From positions 31,678 through 95,677 of the forward strand of contig NZ_CALEVF010000035.1 in the NCBI RefSeq assembly GCF_937920395.1: a DNA stretch of 64,000 bases, in the 5' to 3' direction. The notes beneath the pieces are model-generated. The model searched no databases. It was not told the origin of the DNA and was given only the letters and a program-made list of their open reading frames with translations. The translations under genes and the position numbers were made by a program. Positions within the stretch are counted from its first letter, which is position 1, and the number at the start of each line of letters is the position of its first letter. This document shows, piece by piece, positions 1 through 9,607 of this stretch. Source of the stretch: an uncultured Clostridium sp. Its GTDB lineage: Bacteria; Bacillota; Clostridia; Clostridiales; Clostridiaceae.

Positions 1-1295
1 TTTCAAATATTCCATGCCAGCGTTGGTTTCGTATTATTCCACCAATCATTATTGTTTATATTGTAGGTTTTATGGATCGTACTAATATAAGTTTTGCGAT
101 AGCAGGAGGAATGAGCAAAGAGCTTGGAATGACTGCAAGTATATCAGGACTTGCTGCAGGTATATTTTTTATAGGATTTCTTTTTCTTCAAGTTCCAGGA
201 GGATTACTTGCAGAACGTAAGAGTGGTAGGAAACTTATAACTTATGTAGTTATAGTATGGGGTATTATAGCCACGCTTGGTGGGTTTGTTCATAATGTAA
301 ATCAATTACTTATAATACGTTTTTTATTAGGAGTTTCAGAAGGCTGTGTTTTACCATGTTTGCTTACAATGCTAAGTCATTGGTTTCCTAATGAGGAAAT
401 TGGAAGGGCAAATGCTCTTTGTATAATGAATGTACCAATAGCATCTATTATAACAGGACCACTTTCTGGATTTATTTTAGCTAGCTATAGTTGGAGATAT
501 GTTTTTATAATAGAAGGAATATTATCCTTATCGGTATTGTTTGTATGGCTTCCAATGATAAGTGATAGACCAGATGATGCTAAATGGATTTCAAAAGAAG
601 AAAAAGATTATATAAATCACAAAATGCTAGAACAACAAGAAAGTGTAAAAGGAAAAATATCAGAAAAAGTCGGGTTTAAAGATGTATTCCAAAGCAAAAA
701 TATGTGGAAGCTTGTACTATTAAATCTATTTTATCAAACTGGAATATATGGATTTTCATTATGGTTGCCTACAACTCTTAAAAATCTAACTAATTCAGGA
801 ATGGCTATGGTTGGTATTTTATCTATATTTCCATATATAGGAACTATAATCGGATTGTATGTATTTGCTAATCTCTCAGATAAAAGTAAAAATAGAAAAA
901 AATATATAATTATACCTATATTAAGTTTTGCTTTATGTTTATATTTATCTGTTCTATTTAAACAACATATGTGGGTTTCGTTTGCATTTTTGGTTGGTTG
1001 TGGAGTGTTTCTACAGGCAGCAGCAGGAGTGTTCTGGACAATACCACCAACTTTATTTAGTGGTGATATGGCAGCGGCTTCTCGTGGTATTATAAATGCT
1101 TTAGGGAATTTAGGTGGTTTTTTAGGACCATATATAGTAGGTTGGTTTATTCAAAAATACAACTATGATTTTGCAATATACTTTCTAGTATGTTCATTAA
1201 TAACAGCGGCTTTAATTACTTTAACTTTACCTAAAAATTTATGTGGAACTACTAAAATAAACAATCAAGAATCAGTTGCAAATGCAAAAGTTTAA
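1..1295 (+). CDS. MFS transporter, ACS (anion:cation symporter) type, 5'-truncated by window edge
   Basis: The frame is open from base 3, ahead of the first internal ATG at 72. The residues before that ATG (RWFRIIPPIIIVYIVGFMDR) form the usual first membrane helix of the family, so the true start lies outside the window. About 430 residues are visible, with roughly 12 hydrophobic segments and the MFS loop 2-3 signature GGLLAERKSGRK. The order of motifs (MDRTNISFA, GVSEGCVLPCLL, SWRYVFIIEG) is typical of the ACS family, which imports hexuronates, tartrate, phthalate and other organic anions. Substrate cannot be assigned. The protein ends in a short hydrophilic tail. The next gene is convergent. 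Confidence 0.85.
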   Translation, partial: SNIPCQRWFRIIPPIIIVYIVGFMDRTNISFAIAGGMSKELGMTASISGLAAGIFFIGFLFLQVPGGLLAERKSGRKLITYVVIVWGIIATLGGFVHNVNQLLIIRFLLGVSEGCVLPCLLTMLSHWFPNEEIGRANALCIMNVPIASIITGPLSGFILASYSWRYVFIIEGILSLSVLFVWLPMISDRPDDAKWISKEEKDYINHKMLEQQESVKGKISEKVGFKDVFQSKNMWKLVLLNLFYQTGIYGFSLWLPTTLKNLTNSGMAMVGILSIFPYIGTIIGLYVFANLSDKSKNRKKYIIIPILSFALCLYLSVLFKQHMWVSFAFLVGCGVFLQAAAGVFWTIPPTLFSGDMAAASRGIINALGNLGGFLGPYIVGWFIQKYNYDFAIYFLVCSLITAALITLTLPKNLCGTTKINNQESVANAKV

Positions 1296-1369
1296 TAAAT
1301 GCTTAAATGTAAAAGTCAATGGAATTAACATGTTCTAAAAAAGATATAAAAATAATCACAATAAAATAA

Positions 1370-1401
1370 AAGGGATTCCCAAATTATAATGGGAATCCCT
1401 T
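1370..1401 (-). terminator. Rho-independent terminator of the TspO-like gene
   Basis: An 11-bp perfect stem (AAGGGATTCCC / GGGAATCCCTT) with a 10-nt loop lies between two convergent genes. Read on the minus strand, the stem is followed by a T-rich tail (TTTTATTTTATTG), so it mainly serves the minus-strand gene. It may also stop read-through from the MFS gene. Confidence 0.8.
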
Positions 1402-1415
1402 AAAACATATCTAGA

Positions 1416-2204
1416 TTAAATTATATTTTTTCTTTCTTTTGCAACATATAATAGGCATATGAAAATAATAACTAATGAAATGATTAGTGTAGTGATAATT
1501 CCATAATATTGACCTGCAAAACCACTTGAGGAAACATGTTTGATGAGTATACCTAAATAAGCCCAAAATATAACTATACCATACGGAATATCCTTATTTT
1601 TTAATGTTGTAGCCATGCCAATAATAAGACCAACTAATAGAATAACTATTGTTAAGATCTGCTCAGATAAGCCCCCAGGGTTCCACCCTAAACTAACAAG
1701 TAGTGCGGCTACATTAGCTATCGTTGCTACAGTAATCCAACCGAAATAAACGCTAAAAGGAAGTTTTACAATTAATTTTTCCTTTGAAGTTAATTCTATG
1801 GAATTTAGTTTGCCATTGATTTTAATTAAGCAAACAAGTAGTATTATCATTAAAATCATGGAAAGTGGAATAATTTTATACTGCCAGCTAAATATCCATG
1901 CAGTATTTGTTAGTGAAGATATAATAAAATAGCCGCCAATAAGCTTAACAATATCTTTAGTATTAGTTCCTTTAAAAAGCCCCAGTTGATAAACTACGAA
2001 TCCAGCAAGTAACAAGTATATTATTCCCCATATTACAAATGTAACGCCAGCAGGTGCAAATAGATTAGGATATGAATCAGAAACTCCACCAGTTGTTATA
2101 CCGTTAATTGGTAAAATATTTGCTAATGCATTAACAGTAACCATGAGAATAAAACTAAGCACAGTAAAAGTTTTTAGGACTTTTATTCCTCTTTCTTGTG
2201 ACAT
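1416..2204 (-). CDS. TspO/MBR-related tryptophan-rich membrane protein
   Basis: This 262-residue protein has about eight hydrophobic helices and the segment FAPAGVTFVIWGIIYLLL, which resembles the conserved P-x-G-x-x-F-x-x-W core of TspO/MBR-type sensors. Classical TspO is about 160 residues with five helices. This belongs to the longer, roughly 260-residue version often annotated as tryptophan-rich sensory protein. The GGGTGA ribosome site sits 8 nt before the ATG. It stands alone, convergent with the MFS gene. Ligand and role are unknown. The TspO family binds porphyrins and related molecules, but that is not shown here. Confidence 0.65.
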   Translation of the reverse strand: MSQERGIKVLKTFTVLSFILMVTVNALANILPINGITTGGVSDSYPNLFAPAGVTFVIWGIIYLLLAGFVVYQLGLFKGTNTKDIVKLIGGYFIISSLTNTAWIFSWQYKIIPLSMILMIILLVCLIKINGKLNSIELTSKEKLIVKLPFSVYFGWITVATIANVAALLVSLGWNPGGLSEQILTIVILLVGLIIGMATTLKNKDIPYGIVIFWAYLGILIKHVSSSGFAGQYYGIITTLIISLVIIFICLLYVAKERKNII

Positions 2205-2440
2205 TATTCAATCACCCTTCTTTTTTATATTATTATTTAAGATTCTATTCATTATATAAAGTATTCAACCAAAGAGAATTATATATTCAAAAGGAGAAAT
2301 TATTTTTAATAATTGCTTGATTTACTGATCAAAATATAGGATGATATATAAGATTATAGAATTACGGTTACATAACTTGAAGTAGTGAATACTATGGAAA
2401 AGATAGATATAAATAATAGTACATCGAGGGGTGATATAAG

Positions 2441-3181
2441 TTGAAATTGTTTATTGAAAAAAAGTGGAAATATTTTTTATTACTTATTCCCATAATAATT
2501 ATAATAGTAATTGTAGCATATACAAATGATTATTATAGAGCTATGCCGGAAGCCCAAATTATGCTGCACTCAAATGATAAGGTTGAATATAAAGGTTCGC
2601 CTTGGATTGAATATACCGCTAAAAACAAAATAATTACGAAAGGTCTAATTATTTATCCGGGTGGGAAGGTTGCACCTCAGGCTTATGCACCTTTAGCTGT
2701 AAAATTAGCGGAGTCTGGGTTTAAAGTTGTAATTGTACCAATGCCATTGAAGCTTGCTGTACTTTCTCCTAATAAGGCTGAAAAGGTAATAGAAAAATAT
2801 CCACAAATTAAGCAGTGGTATATTGCTGGTCATTCACTTGGTGGGGTTATGGCTGCACAATTTGCATACAAAAACCAAGACCAAATTAATGGCTTAATAC
2901 TTTTAGCATCATATCCACAGAAAAGTAGCAATCTGTCATCAAGTGATATAAAAGTTTTGTCAATGTATGGGACTAAAGATGGATTTGTTGGAAAGCATAA
3001 GATTGATGATTCTAAAAAACTATTGCCTAAAAGTACAAAATGGATTGCTATTAAGGGAGGTAATCATTCACAGAATGGTTGGTATGGATTCCAAAAGGGT
3101 GACAACACAGCTACAATAACAAGAGACGAGCAGCAAAATATTATAGCTAAATTTATAGTTGAATTTATAAGTGAAAATTAG
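2441..3181 (+). CDS. Membrane-anchored alpha/beta hydrolase
   Basis: The start is TTG, chosen because the strong site GAGGGGTGAT lies 7-8 nt upstream and the first membrane helix (about residues 9-27, with lysines before it) follows at once. The rest is an alpha/beta hydrolase fold: an oxyanion-type YPGG near residue 70, the nucleophile elbow GHSLGG with Ser about 132, a candidate acid Asp about 180 in GTKDGF, and His about 208 in GGNHSQ. This gives a complete Ser-Asp-His triad. The enzyme is probably anchored outside the membrane. The substrate, an ester or a lipid, is unknown. It lies 67 nt before an MFS gene in the same direction. Confidence 0.75.
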   Translation: MKLFIEKKWKYFLLLIPIIIIIVIVAYTNDYYRAMPEAQIMLHSNDKVEYKGSPWIEYTAKNKIITKGLIIYPGGKVAPQAYAPLAVKLAESGFKVVIVPMPLKLAVLSPNKAEKVIEKYPQIKQWYIAGHSLGGVMAAQFAYKNQDQINGLILLASYPQKSSNLSSSDIKVLSMYGTKDGFVGKHKIDDSKKLLPKSTKWIAIKGGNHSQNGWYGFQKGDNTATITRDEQQNIIAKFIVEFISEN

Positions 3182-3248
3182 GGAGTGAATAACAAACATA
3201 TTAGAATGTTAGTTATTAATAATAAAGTTAAAGGATGGAGTAAAATTC

Positions 3249-4478
3249 ATGAAAAATAAAAAATTTTCTATAGGGACGATATTTTTTACTGTATTTTTAG
3301 ATCTATTGGGATTAGGTATTATAATTCCAATATTACCTGCACTTCTACTTGATCCAATACATGGTATATTAAAAATGACATATTCTTTCTCAACTAGAAC
3401 TTTATTGTACGGTTTTCTGATAGCCGCTTATCCATTAGCGCAGTTCTTTGGTGCACCAATTTTGGGTTCTCTTGCTGATCAAAAGGGTAGAAAAAAATTG
3501 TTACTGTTATCTTTAGTTGGTACAGTTGGTGGTTATGCAATTTTTATAATAGGCATACTCACGTCTAATCTTTATCTTTTATTCTTAGGAAGAATTGTTG
3601 ACGGATTTACAGGAGGAAATATATCTATAGCTCAGTCCGCAATTGCTGATGTAAGCACACCAGAAACAAAATCTAGAAACTTTGGTTTAATTGGAATGGC
3701 TTTTGGGTTAGGTTTTATTATAGGACCATATATTGGTGGGAAGCTTTCTGATTCATTAATAGTTAGCTGGTTCACTTATGCAACACCGTTTTATCTTACA
3801 ATACTACTCGCAATTATTAATGTGGTTTTAGTAGCTTTGAATTTTCCTGAAACATTAGTAATTAAAAGAGCAGTTAAAGTTAATCTATTTACAGGCTTCA
3901 CAAATATTAAAAAAGCTTTTACTTTTAAAGATTTAAGAGTAATGTTTTTAGTGGTATTTTTGTTAACAGTAGGATTTAATTTTTTCACACAGTTTTTCCA
4001 AGTATTTTTGTATGGAAAGTTTAAATTTACTCAATCTCAAGTTGGCGATTTTTTTGCTTATATGGGTATTTGGATAGCTATTGCACAAGGGGCGGTTTTA
4101 AGACCACTTTCAAAAAAATTTAAGCCAGCTAAAATACTTAGCTACTCAATAATTTTATTAGCAATAAGTTTTCCGTTTTTATTAATACCTCATCAAAGGG
4201 TATGGCTATATTTAATAGTTCCATTTATAGCAATATTTCAAGGGCTTAACCAACCTAATGGAACAGCTATTATTTCTAATTTGGTAGATAGCACAAAACA
4301 AGGTGAAATTCTTGGAATTAATCAATCTATCTCATCATTAGCACAAGCTTTGCCACCTATTATTGCGGGTTTTGTAACAGCAGTAAGTATTAATCTTCCA
4401 ACTTGGTTTGCTGCAGGATCTACATTACTTGCTTGGATAATATTTAAATGCTTCTTCAAGGGAGAAAAAAATGTCTGA
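3249..4478 (+). CDS. MFS drug/proton antiporter, TCR/Tet (DHA1) type
   Basis: This 409-residue protein has 12 predicted helices and DHA1 signatures: DLLGLGIIIPILP in helix 1, GSLADQKGRKK in loop 2-3 and GLGFIIGPYIGG in helix 5 (motif C of proton antiporters). The family exports tetracyclines and other drugs. Specific resistance cannot be read from sequence. The gene may be cotranscribed with the alpha/beta hydrolase upstream. No terminator was seen before the ABC pair downstream. Confidence 0.85.
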   Translation: MKNKKFSIGTIFFTVFLDLLGLGIIIPILPALLLDPIHGILKMTYSFSTRTLLYGFLIAAYPLAQFFGAPILGSLADQKGRKKLLLLSLVGTVGGYAIFIIGILTSNLYLLFLGRIVDGFTGGNISIAQSAIADVSTPETKSRNFGLIGMAFGLGFIIGPYIGGKLSDSLIVSWFTYATPFYLTILLAIINVVLVALNFPETLVIKRAVKVNLFTGFTNIKKAFTFKDLRVMFLVVFLLTVGFNFFTQFFQVFLYGKFKFTQSQVGDFFAYMGIWIAIAQGAVLRPLSKKFKPAKILSYSIILLAISFPFLLIPHQRVWLYLIVPFIAIFQGLNQPNGTAIISNLVDSTKQGEILGINQSISSLAQALPPIIAGFVTAVSINLPTWFAAGSTLLAWIIFKCFFKGEKNV

Positions 4479-4626
4479 GTATATTATTACAATAATAGTT
4501 GGCATATGGAATACTTTATATAAATAAGTTGTGTTTAGGCAAATTATCGGTATAATTTTATACAAGGAAGATAATTATGAGAATGTGGCAGTAAAAATCT
4601 AGAAAACAGTAGATAGGGGTGATACC

Positions 4627-5541
4627 ATGAAAAACATAATAGAAGTTAAGAATTTTGTAAAGAAGTATGATAAATTTACAGCAGTAGATAATGTGACCTT
4701 TGAGGTAGAAGAAGGAAGCATATTTGCATTTTTAGGACCAAATGGAGCAGGTAAAAGTACAACCATCAACACACTTTGTACCATATTCGATAAGACATCA
4801 GGAACCCTTACTATTGACGGAAAAGATGTATCACATGAAAAGGATGCAGTTAGAGGTGTGATCGGTGTTGTTTTTCAGGAATCGACATTGGATAATAAAA
4901 TGACAGTTCTTGAGAATTTAATTATGCATTGTCATTTTTATGCTATTCCCAAAAGTGAAGTAGATGAGCGTATCCAATTTGTTTTAAAGTTAGTGGATTT
5001 ATTGGATTGGAAAAAAGCAATGGTAAGTAGTCTGTCTGGAGGTATGAAAAGGCGCGTGGAAATAGCGAGATCATTACTGCACTACCCTAAAGTACTATTC
5101 TTAGATGAACCAACTACAGGGCTTGATCCTCAAACAAGAGCTCACATGTGGGAATATATTGTAAAACTTCAAAAGGAAAAAAATATTACCATCTTTTTAA
5201 CAACGCATTACATGGAGGAAGCCGAAATCTGTAGTAAAGTCGCAATTATGGATGGAGGAAAAATCGTTGCAATGGACACACCATATCGTCTGAAACAACA
5301 ATATACAAAAGATATGGCAAACATTTCAACTAAAGATGAGCAAGGGTTAGAGGAATTACTAGACAAGGAAGGGTTTAAATACATGAAAAAAACCAATTAT
5401 TATTCAATTGAGGTTGATAGTATACCAAACCTATTGGATATATTAAGTCAGCAGAAAGAGCAAATAACAGATTTGGAAGTTAAAAAAGGTACATTGAATG
5501 ATGTATTCTTAGAAATTACTGGAAAAGATATAAGAAAGTGA
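4627..5541 (+). CDS. ABC transporter ATP-binding protein, DrrA-like
   Basis: This 304-residue protein carries all nucleotide-binding motifs: Walker A GPNGAGKS near residue 38, signature LSGGMKRR near 138, Walker B FLDEPTTGLD near 158 and a switch His in TTHYMEEAE. The C-terminal extension of about 90 residues is typical of the DrrA/NodI export ATPases. The ribosome site AGGGGTGAT is 4 nt before the ATG. The permease follows after 7 nt, so the pair forms a complete ABC-2 exporter. The family exports drugs or lipids. The substrate here is unknown. Confidence 0.9.
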   Translation: MKNIIEVKNFVKKYDKFTAVDNVTFEVEEGSIFAFLGPNGAGKSTTINTLCTIFDKTSGTLTIDGKDVSHEKDAVRGVIGVVFQESTLDNKMTVLENLIMHCHFYAIPKSEVDERIQFVLKLVDLLDWKKAMVSSLSGGMKRRVEIARSLLHYPKVLFLDEPTTGLDPQTRAHMWEYIVKLQKEKNITIFLTTHYMEEAEICSKVAIMDGGKIVAMDTPYRLKQQYTKDMANISTKDEQGLEELLDKEGFKYMKKTNYYSIEVDSIPNLLDILSQQKEQITDLEVKKGTLNDVFLEITGKDIRK

Positions 5542-5548
5542 GGAATTT

Positions 5549-6385
5549 ATGGATATTATAGTAGCTTTATGGTTTAGAAATATTAAAATTTTCGCTCGGA
5601 ATCGTGTTCAGCTTGTTTTCACGATTATCATGCCATTCTTCTTTTTATATGTGTTTAGTGCGATATTTAAAAATGATACTATTCAAAACCCAGTAAATTA
5701 TATGCTGGCAGGAATTGTAATAACCACTGTATTTCAAACGTCACTTACTATCGCCACTAGTACAATTGAAGATATTGTTTCGGGATTTATGAAGGAAGTG
5801 TTAGTAAGTCCGGTTAAGAGAATTCAGATTGCTGCAGGTCAGCTATTATCAGCAGCGACAATAGCAACTATGCAGGGAATCATTATTTTATTTATTGGTT
5901 ATTTTATAGGCCTTAAATTTACGTCATTTATAACACCATTTGAGGTAATTGCTGTGATGATTGTGGTTGGTCTTGTTTTTTCGGGGTTAGGGTTGTTTTT
6001 AGCTACATTGGTTAAGGATTCACAAACATTTCAAATTGTGGTAACTGCTATTACAATGCCACTCACGTTTCTTTGTGGTGCATATATTCCACTTTCACTG
6101 TTACCAAAAGTATTGCAATATGTTGCATATTTTAATCCAATGACATATACAACAGCGTTTTTTAGAACTATTATACTGGAAAAGACTAATTTAACAACGA
6201 ATCAATTGATAGCAGAGCAACTTGCTTTTAAAATAGGGAATTTTGTAATTACACCAATTATCAGCATGGTGATCGTACTCATTTTTGGAATGATATTTTT
6301 ACTATTATCAACTTTTGTTTTCTCAAAGGTGGATTTTTCAAAAATTAATCGCTCAAAAAGTAAAGAGGCTGATATATTTAGTTAG
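5549..6385 (+). CDS. ABC-2 type exporter permease, DrrB-like
   Basis: This 278-residue membrane protein has about six helices. It begins with the short amphipathic stretch ALWFRNIKIFARNR, as in ABC-2 permeases, and includes the ABC-2 pattern FLCGAYIPLSLLP with the downstream YFNPMTY motif. It starts 7 nt after the ATPase stop with AGGAATTT upstream. It is the membrane partner of the DrrA-like ATPase. The operon ends at a strong hairpin just downstream. Confidence 0.9.
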   Translation: MDIIVALWFRNIKIFARNRVQLVFTIIMPFFFLYVFSAIFKNDTIQNPVNYMLAGIVITTVFQTSLTIATSTIEDIVSGFMKEVLVSPVKRIQIAAGQLLSAATIATMQGIIILFIGYFIGLKFTSFITPFEVIAVMIVVGLVFSGLGLFLATLVKDSQTFQIVVTAITMPLTFLCGAYIPLSLLPKVLQYVAYFNPMTYTTAFFRTIILEKTNLTTNQLIAEQLAFKIGNFVITPIISMVIVLIFGMIFLLLSTFVFSKVDFSKINRSKSKEADIFS

Positions 6386-6392
6386 AGTTAGA

Positions 6393-6440
6393 AAAAATAG
6401 AGTTATAGGATATGTGTTTATCCTATAACTCTATTTTTCT
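6393..6440. terminator. Bidirectional terminator after the ABC exporter and brnQ
   Basis: A perfect 20-bp stem (6393-6412 with 6419-6438) has a 6-nt loop and A/T-rich outer ends, so both strands give a U-tract. It separates the plus-strand ABC operon from the minus-strand brnQ. Confidence 0.9.
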
Positions 6441-6484
6441 AATAAATACTAATAATTAATAAATAAGTTACAATATATCATCCC

Positions 6485-7792
6485 TTAGGCTATTGAAGTA
6501 GCTTCATCTTCAGTTATATTGTCTTGTTTTGGTTTTATTGATATGCTAGAAATTACAAAAGCTAGTAAAGTAGGAATAAGCCATGAAAATCCAGCATTAG
6601 CTAGAGGAATAAATTTAATGAATCCAATGCTACCAGCATATACACCATTTATAGTATCTAAAATACTTATAATAAGGGTTGTGTATATAGTTATAGCAAC
6701 AACTTTATTACTTTTTACTTTATCACCAAGTAATGTAATAACTATTAGAACAATTACAATTGGATATAAAATTTGTAAAACAGGACCAGCAAATATAACT
6801 ATGCTATCAACGTTATTCGTAGCTATTAATCCACTTACTACAGCCATAATAATAGCAGTGGTTTTGTAAGATAATTTATTTCTTGAAAGCTTAGTAAAAA
6901 ATTCAGCTCCGCTTGCAAGTAGGCCAATAGCGGTTGTTAGGCATGCAAGTGCAACACATAAACTAAGAATGACTGAACCGATACTTCCAAGATCTAACTT
7001 GACAATTTGCGTAACTAAATCGGTTCTTGCAATGCTTTTGGTAAACAAAGTACTTGACTGCGTTCCAAGATACATAAGCCCACCATATACAAAGGCTAAA
7101 CCAGTTACGGCCACTAGTGCTGATTTTATTGTCATCTTCATTATATCTTTTGCATTTTTATAACCTTTTGCTTTAACAGATGAAATAATTATTCCCGCAA
7201 ATATAACAGAAGCCATAACATCCATGGTTTGATAACCTTCTATTAAAGCTTTTGAAAATCCGTTTTTGTAAGATGTGTTTACAATTGGACCAATAGGATC
7301 TATTATTCCTTTAAATATAATTATAGCGAGCATTAATAAAAGTGCTGGTGTAAGTATTTTACCAATATTATCAATTATTGAAGAAGGTTTAAGTACAAAT
7401 GCAAGCACTACTAAAAAATAAAATATAACTATTATATTTTGTGATACAGATGGAAACAAAGGATGTATTCCAAGTTCGAAAGTTGTTGCAGCAGTTCTTG
7501 GAATTGCTAGTAATGGACCAATAACAAGAATTAACGCCACACTTGTTATTACAGCAAATTTTTCACCTACTCTATTTGCCATTTTATCGTAAGTACCATT
7601 AATCTTAGCACAAGCAATTATTCCAATTAGTGGAAGACCGACCCCAGTAATTAGGAAGCCTATAATAGATGTAAAATATGCACTTCCTGCTGCTTTCCCA
7701 AGAAATGGTGGGAAAATTAGGTTGCCAGCACCGAAAAACATTGCGAATAGTGCAAAACCTATAATTAGGGAATGTTTTGTTGAATTCTTCAT
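6485..7792 (-). CDS. brnQ: Branched-chain amino acid carrier BrnQ
   Basis: This 435-residue protein has 12 hydrophobic helices and the BrnQ/LIV-II signatures FAMFFGAGNLIFPPFLG near the N-terminus and GNLIFPP. The family imports leucine, isoleucine and valine with Na+ or H+. AGGAGGT lies 7 nt before the ATG. It is a single gene between two terminators or divergent promoters. No T-box motif was seen in the leader. The upstream region holds a hairpin that could act in regulation. Confidence 0.93.
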   Translation of the reverse strand: MKNSTKHSLIIGFALFAMFFGAGNLIFPPFLGKAAGSAYFTSIIGFLITGVGLPLIGIIACAKINGTYDKMANRVGEKFAVITSVALILVIGPLLAIPRTAATTFELGIHPLFPSVSQNIIVIFYFLVVLAFVLKPSSIIDNIGKILTPALLLMLAIIIFKGIIDPIGPIVNTSYKNGFSKALIEGYQTMDVMASVIFAGIIISSVKAKGYKNAKDIMKMTIKSALVAVTGLAFVYGGLMYLGTQSSTLFTKSIARTDLVTQIVKLDLGSIGSVILSLCVALACLTTAIGLLASGAEFFTKLSRNKLSYKTTAIIMAVVSGLIATNNVDSIVIFAGPVLQILYPIVIVLIVITLLGDKVKSNKVVAITIYTTLIISILDTINGVYAGSIGFIKFIPLANAGFSWLIPTLLAFVISSISIKPKQDNITEDEATSIA

Positions 7793-8135
7793 TATGTATA
7801 CCTCCTGATTAATTTATTTATGTCATTTAAAACTAACGTTGTTTGAAAAAGTTATTAATGAATAATATGAAAATTAAAATCTTCATATTATTTGCTATTT
7901 ACAAAAAAATAGGTAATGATTGGGAATACATTAATTATCAATGTGAGAGGCTTCTTTAGCTAACTTAAATTTAATATAATATATAGTATACCACAAATAT
8001 ATAATGAAGTTTGAAGATGAAGCAATATTCATATTTGTTAATAATTTGAATTAAAAGAATTTTCAATTGGACAAGATTTATGATGTGATTAAAAATTATT
8101 TTATCATATTAATATCGCTATGTGCATTATTAAGT
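7793..8135. other. Intergenic region between brnQ and a divergent gene; small hairpin
   Basis: This AT-rich spacer holds an 11-bp perfect inverted repeat (AATAATATGAA 7861-7871 / TTCATATTATT 7882-7892) in the brnQ leader, about 70 nt before the brnQ start. No strong U-tract follows it on the brnQ strand. No riboswitch or T-box consensus was recognised. Confidence 0.5.
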
Positions 8136-8164
8136 TTGACACGAGTATGTATCTGCTTTATAAT
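8136..8164 (+). promoter_or_regulatory. Consensus sigma-A promoter
   Basis: TTGACA (8136-8141), a 17-nt spacer and TATAAT (8159-8164) match the vegetative consensus exactly. It lies about 70 nt before the start of the Thr-rich membrane protein. Confidence 0.8.
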
Positions 8165-8236
8165 TTAATGAAGATAAATAATAAACTATGTTATTGGTAA
8201 AAATAGTAAAAGAATAAGGGAGAGAAGAATAAATTG

Positions 8237-9373
8237 ATGAATATTATTAAAACGGCAATTTTGACTATATTAATATCATTTGCATCAGGATTATTGCTTG
8301 ATTATTATAAGAATTTAGGATCTAGAATATTATGCAATATACGAAAAGGTAAACCTACCAAAACGGATAGTGAAGAAAATTGTGGGTATGTTGTTACGGT
8401 TAAGAACCCCTCAAATAGAACAATTCATGAGTTAACTATAAATATAGGATCAAAAACTAAGTTAAGGAGTAAAAATGCTAAAATTACAAGAGGGTTAAAA
8501 TTTGATTCCACAGTAAATGATAGCACTCTAGAGGTTTACATTCCATTTATTGGTAAGGGCGATGAGTTTTCAGTTACAGTATATTTAGAAGACCAAGATA
8601 ATAAGCCTGTGATTGTAATTAAATCACCAGAAAACTTTAAGGAAATATACTCTGGAGAAGAAAATGGAATTCTAGCATTATTGTTTAATATACCAACAAA
8701 TATAAAACACCTAATACTTAAGAAAACGAAAAAAGCTCAAGAGGTACCTCCTGTTGATAAAGAGGATTTTACAGCAGTCATGAGTAAGGTAACAGATGAT
8801 AAACAAACAATAAATAAAAATAATAGAGAAGTGTTTCCTGAAAATAAGAAACTTAGAATGAAAAAAAAGAAACTAGTAATTATTTTAGCAATTATTTTAG
8901 TTATGATCGTTGGAGTTTCTGGCGAAGTTTATTCTAAGATGAACTCTAAAAACGAAACTACACCTACTGTGAAAACAGTTGCTCCCAAACAGTCCACTGG
9001 TACAAATAGTTCAACAGAGAAATCAACTGGAAATACCAGTACTAAAAAGTCAACGAAAACCGATAGTACAAAGGTAACAACACCTGATAAAACAACAAAA
9101 GAATCAGGCACACCAACAACGAAAACAACAACACCAACAACACCATCAACAACACCAACACCAGAAACACCAACAACCAAAACACCAACAACACCGAAGG
9201 CAGGGGCGACAGATGGAACGAAAGCAACTACACCAACGAAAGATTCAGGATCTACAACAACACCACCGACTGGTTCAGATACAACTACACCAGCGAAAGA
9301 TTCAGGGACTACAACTACGCCTCCAGCTACAACTACAACTACACCTACGACTAAAACAACAACAGGTAATTAA
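8237..9373 (+). CDS. Unknown membrane protein with Thr/Pro-rich C-terminal tail
   Basis: The start is the ATG at 8237, with GGGAGAGAAG upstream; the TTG just before it is less likely. About 378 residues are arranged as an N-terminal helix (about 5-22), a globular domain (about 40-150, rich in beta-strand-type sequence), a linker, a second membrane helix near 213-232 (KLVIILAIILVMIVGVSGEV), and then about 140 residues made almost only of Thr, Pro, Ser, Lys and Gly. The tail looks like a cell-wall-spanning or glycosylated stalk, and no sortase motif ends it. With two helices, the first domain should be cytoplasmic if the tail is outside. No family was recognised. A perfect promoter and a strong terminator make it a single-gene unit. 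Confidence 0.6.
   Translation: MNIIKTAILTILISFASGLLLDYYKNLGSRILCNIRKGKPTKTDSEENCGYVVTVKNPSNRTIHELTINIGSKTKLRSKNAKITRGLKFDSTVNDSTLEVYIPFIGKGDEFSVTVYLEDQDNKPVIVIKSPENFKEIYSGEENGILALLFNIPTNIKHLILKKTKKAQEVPPVDKEDFTAVMSKVTDDKQTINKNNREVFPENKKLRMKKKKLVIILAIILVMIVGVSGEVYSKMNSKNETTPTVKTVAPKQSTGTNSSTEKSTGNTSTKKSTKTDSTKVTTPDKTTKESGTPTTKTTTPTTPSTTPTPETPTTKTPTTPKAGATDGTKATTPTKDSGSTTTPPTGSDTTTPAKDSGTTTTPPATTTTTPTTKTTTGN
9227..9340 (+). repeat. Tandem 57-nt coding repeat in the Thr-rich tail
   Basis: Two adjoining units with a 19-codon period start at 9227 and 9284. Their first 24 bases differ at only two positions and encode TTPTKDSG and TTPAKDSG. The repeat lies in the low-complexity tail, where slippage could change tail length. 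Confidence 0.7.
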
Positions 9374-9446
9374 TTTATCAGTAACACTTTTAAAATATAT
9401 CCAATTATACTCAATATAAATAAAGTAAAAGTTTAAGACTTAAGAC

Positions 9447-9494
9447 TATGTTTCTCTTTAAGTAAACAGATTATAAAGAGAAACATATTTTTTT
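9447..9494 (+). terminator. Terminator of the Thr-rich protein gene
   Basis: A perfect 14-bp stem (TATGTTTCTCTTTA / TAAAGAGAAACATA) with a 13-nt loop is followed by a run of seven T. Confidence 0.9.
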
Positions 9495-9559
9495 ATCTAA
9501 AGATTAATAATACAATAAGTCGAAAATTTGTTATTATAGGTAAATATACTTAAATTATG

Positions 9560-9588
9560 TTGAATAATGTAAAAAATAAGTGTAAAAT
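9560..9588 (+). promoter_or_regulatory. Likely sigma-A promoter of the riboswitch transcript
   Basis: TTGAAT, a 17-nt spacer and TAAAAT stand about 20 nt upstream of the riboswitch aptamer, the right place for its transcription start. Confidence 0.55.
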
Positions 9589-9607
9589 CATAATTAAGTA
9601 AATATTG

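Noticed and set aside
7793..8233. T-box or CodY-type control element in the brnQ leader
   Set aside because: No T-box core (GGGTGGNACCGCG) and no convincing CodY box were found; only a small hairpin is present.
8929..9419. Long open frames on the minus strand and in another plus frame across the Thr-rich tail
   Set aside because: They are produced by the low-complexity ACA/ACC repeat coding and lack ribosome sites. The Thr-rich frame continues from a gene with a promoter, start and terminator.
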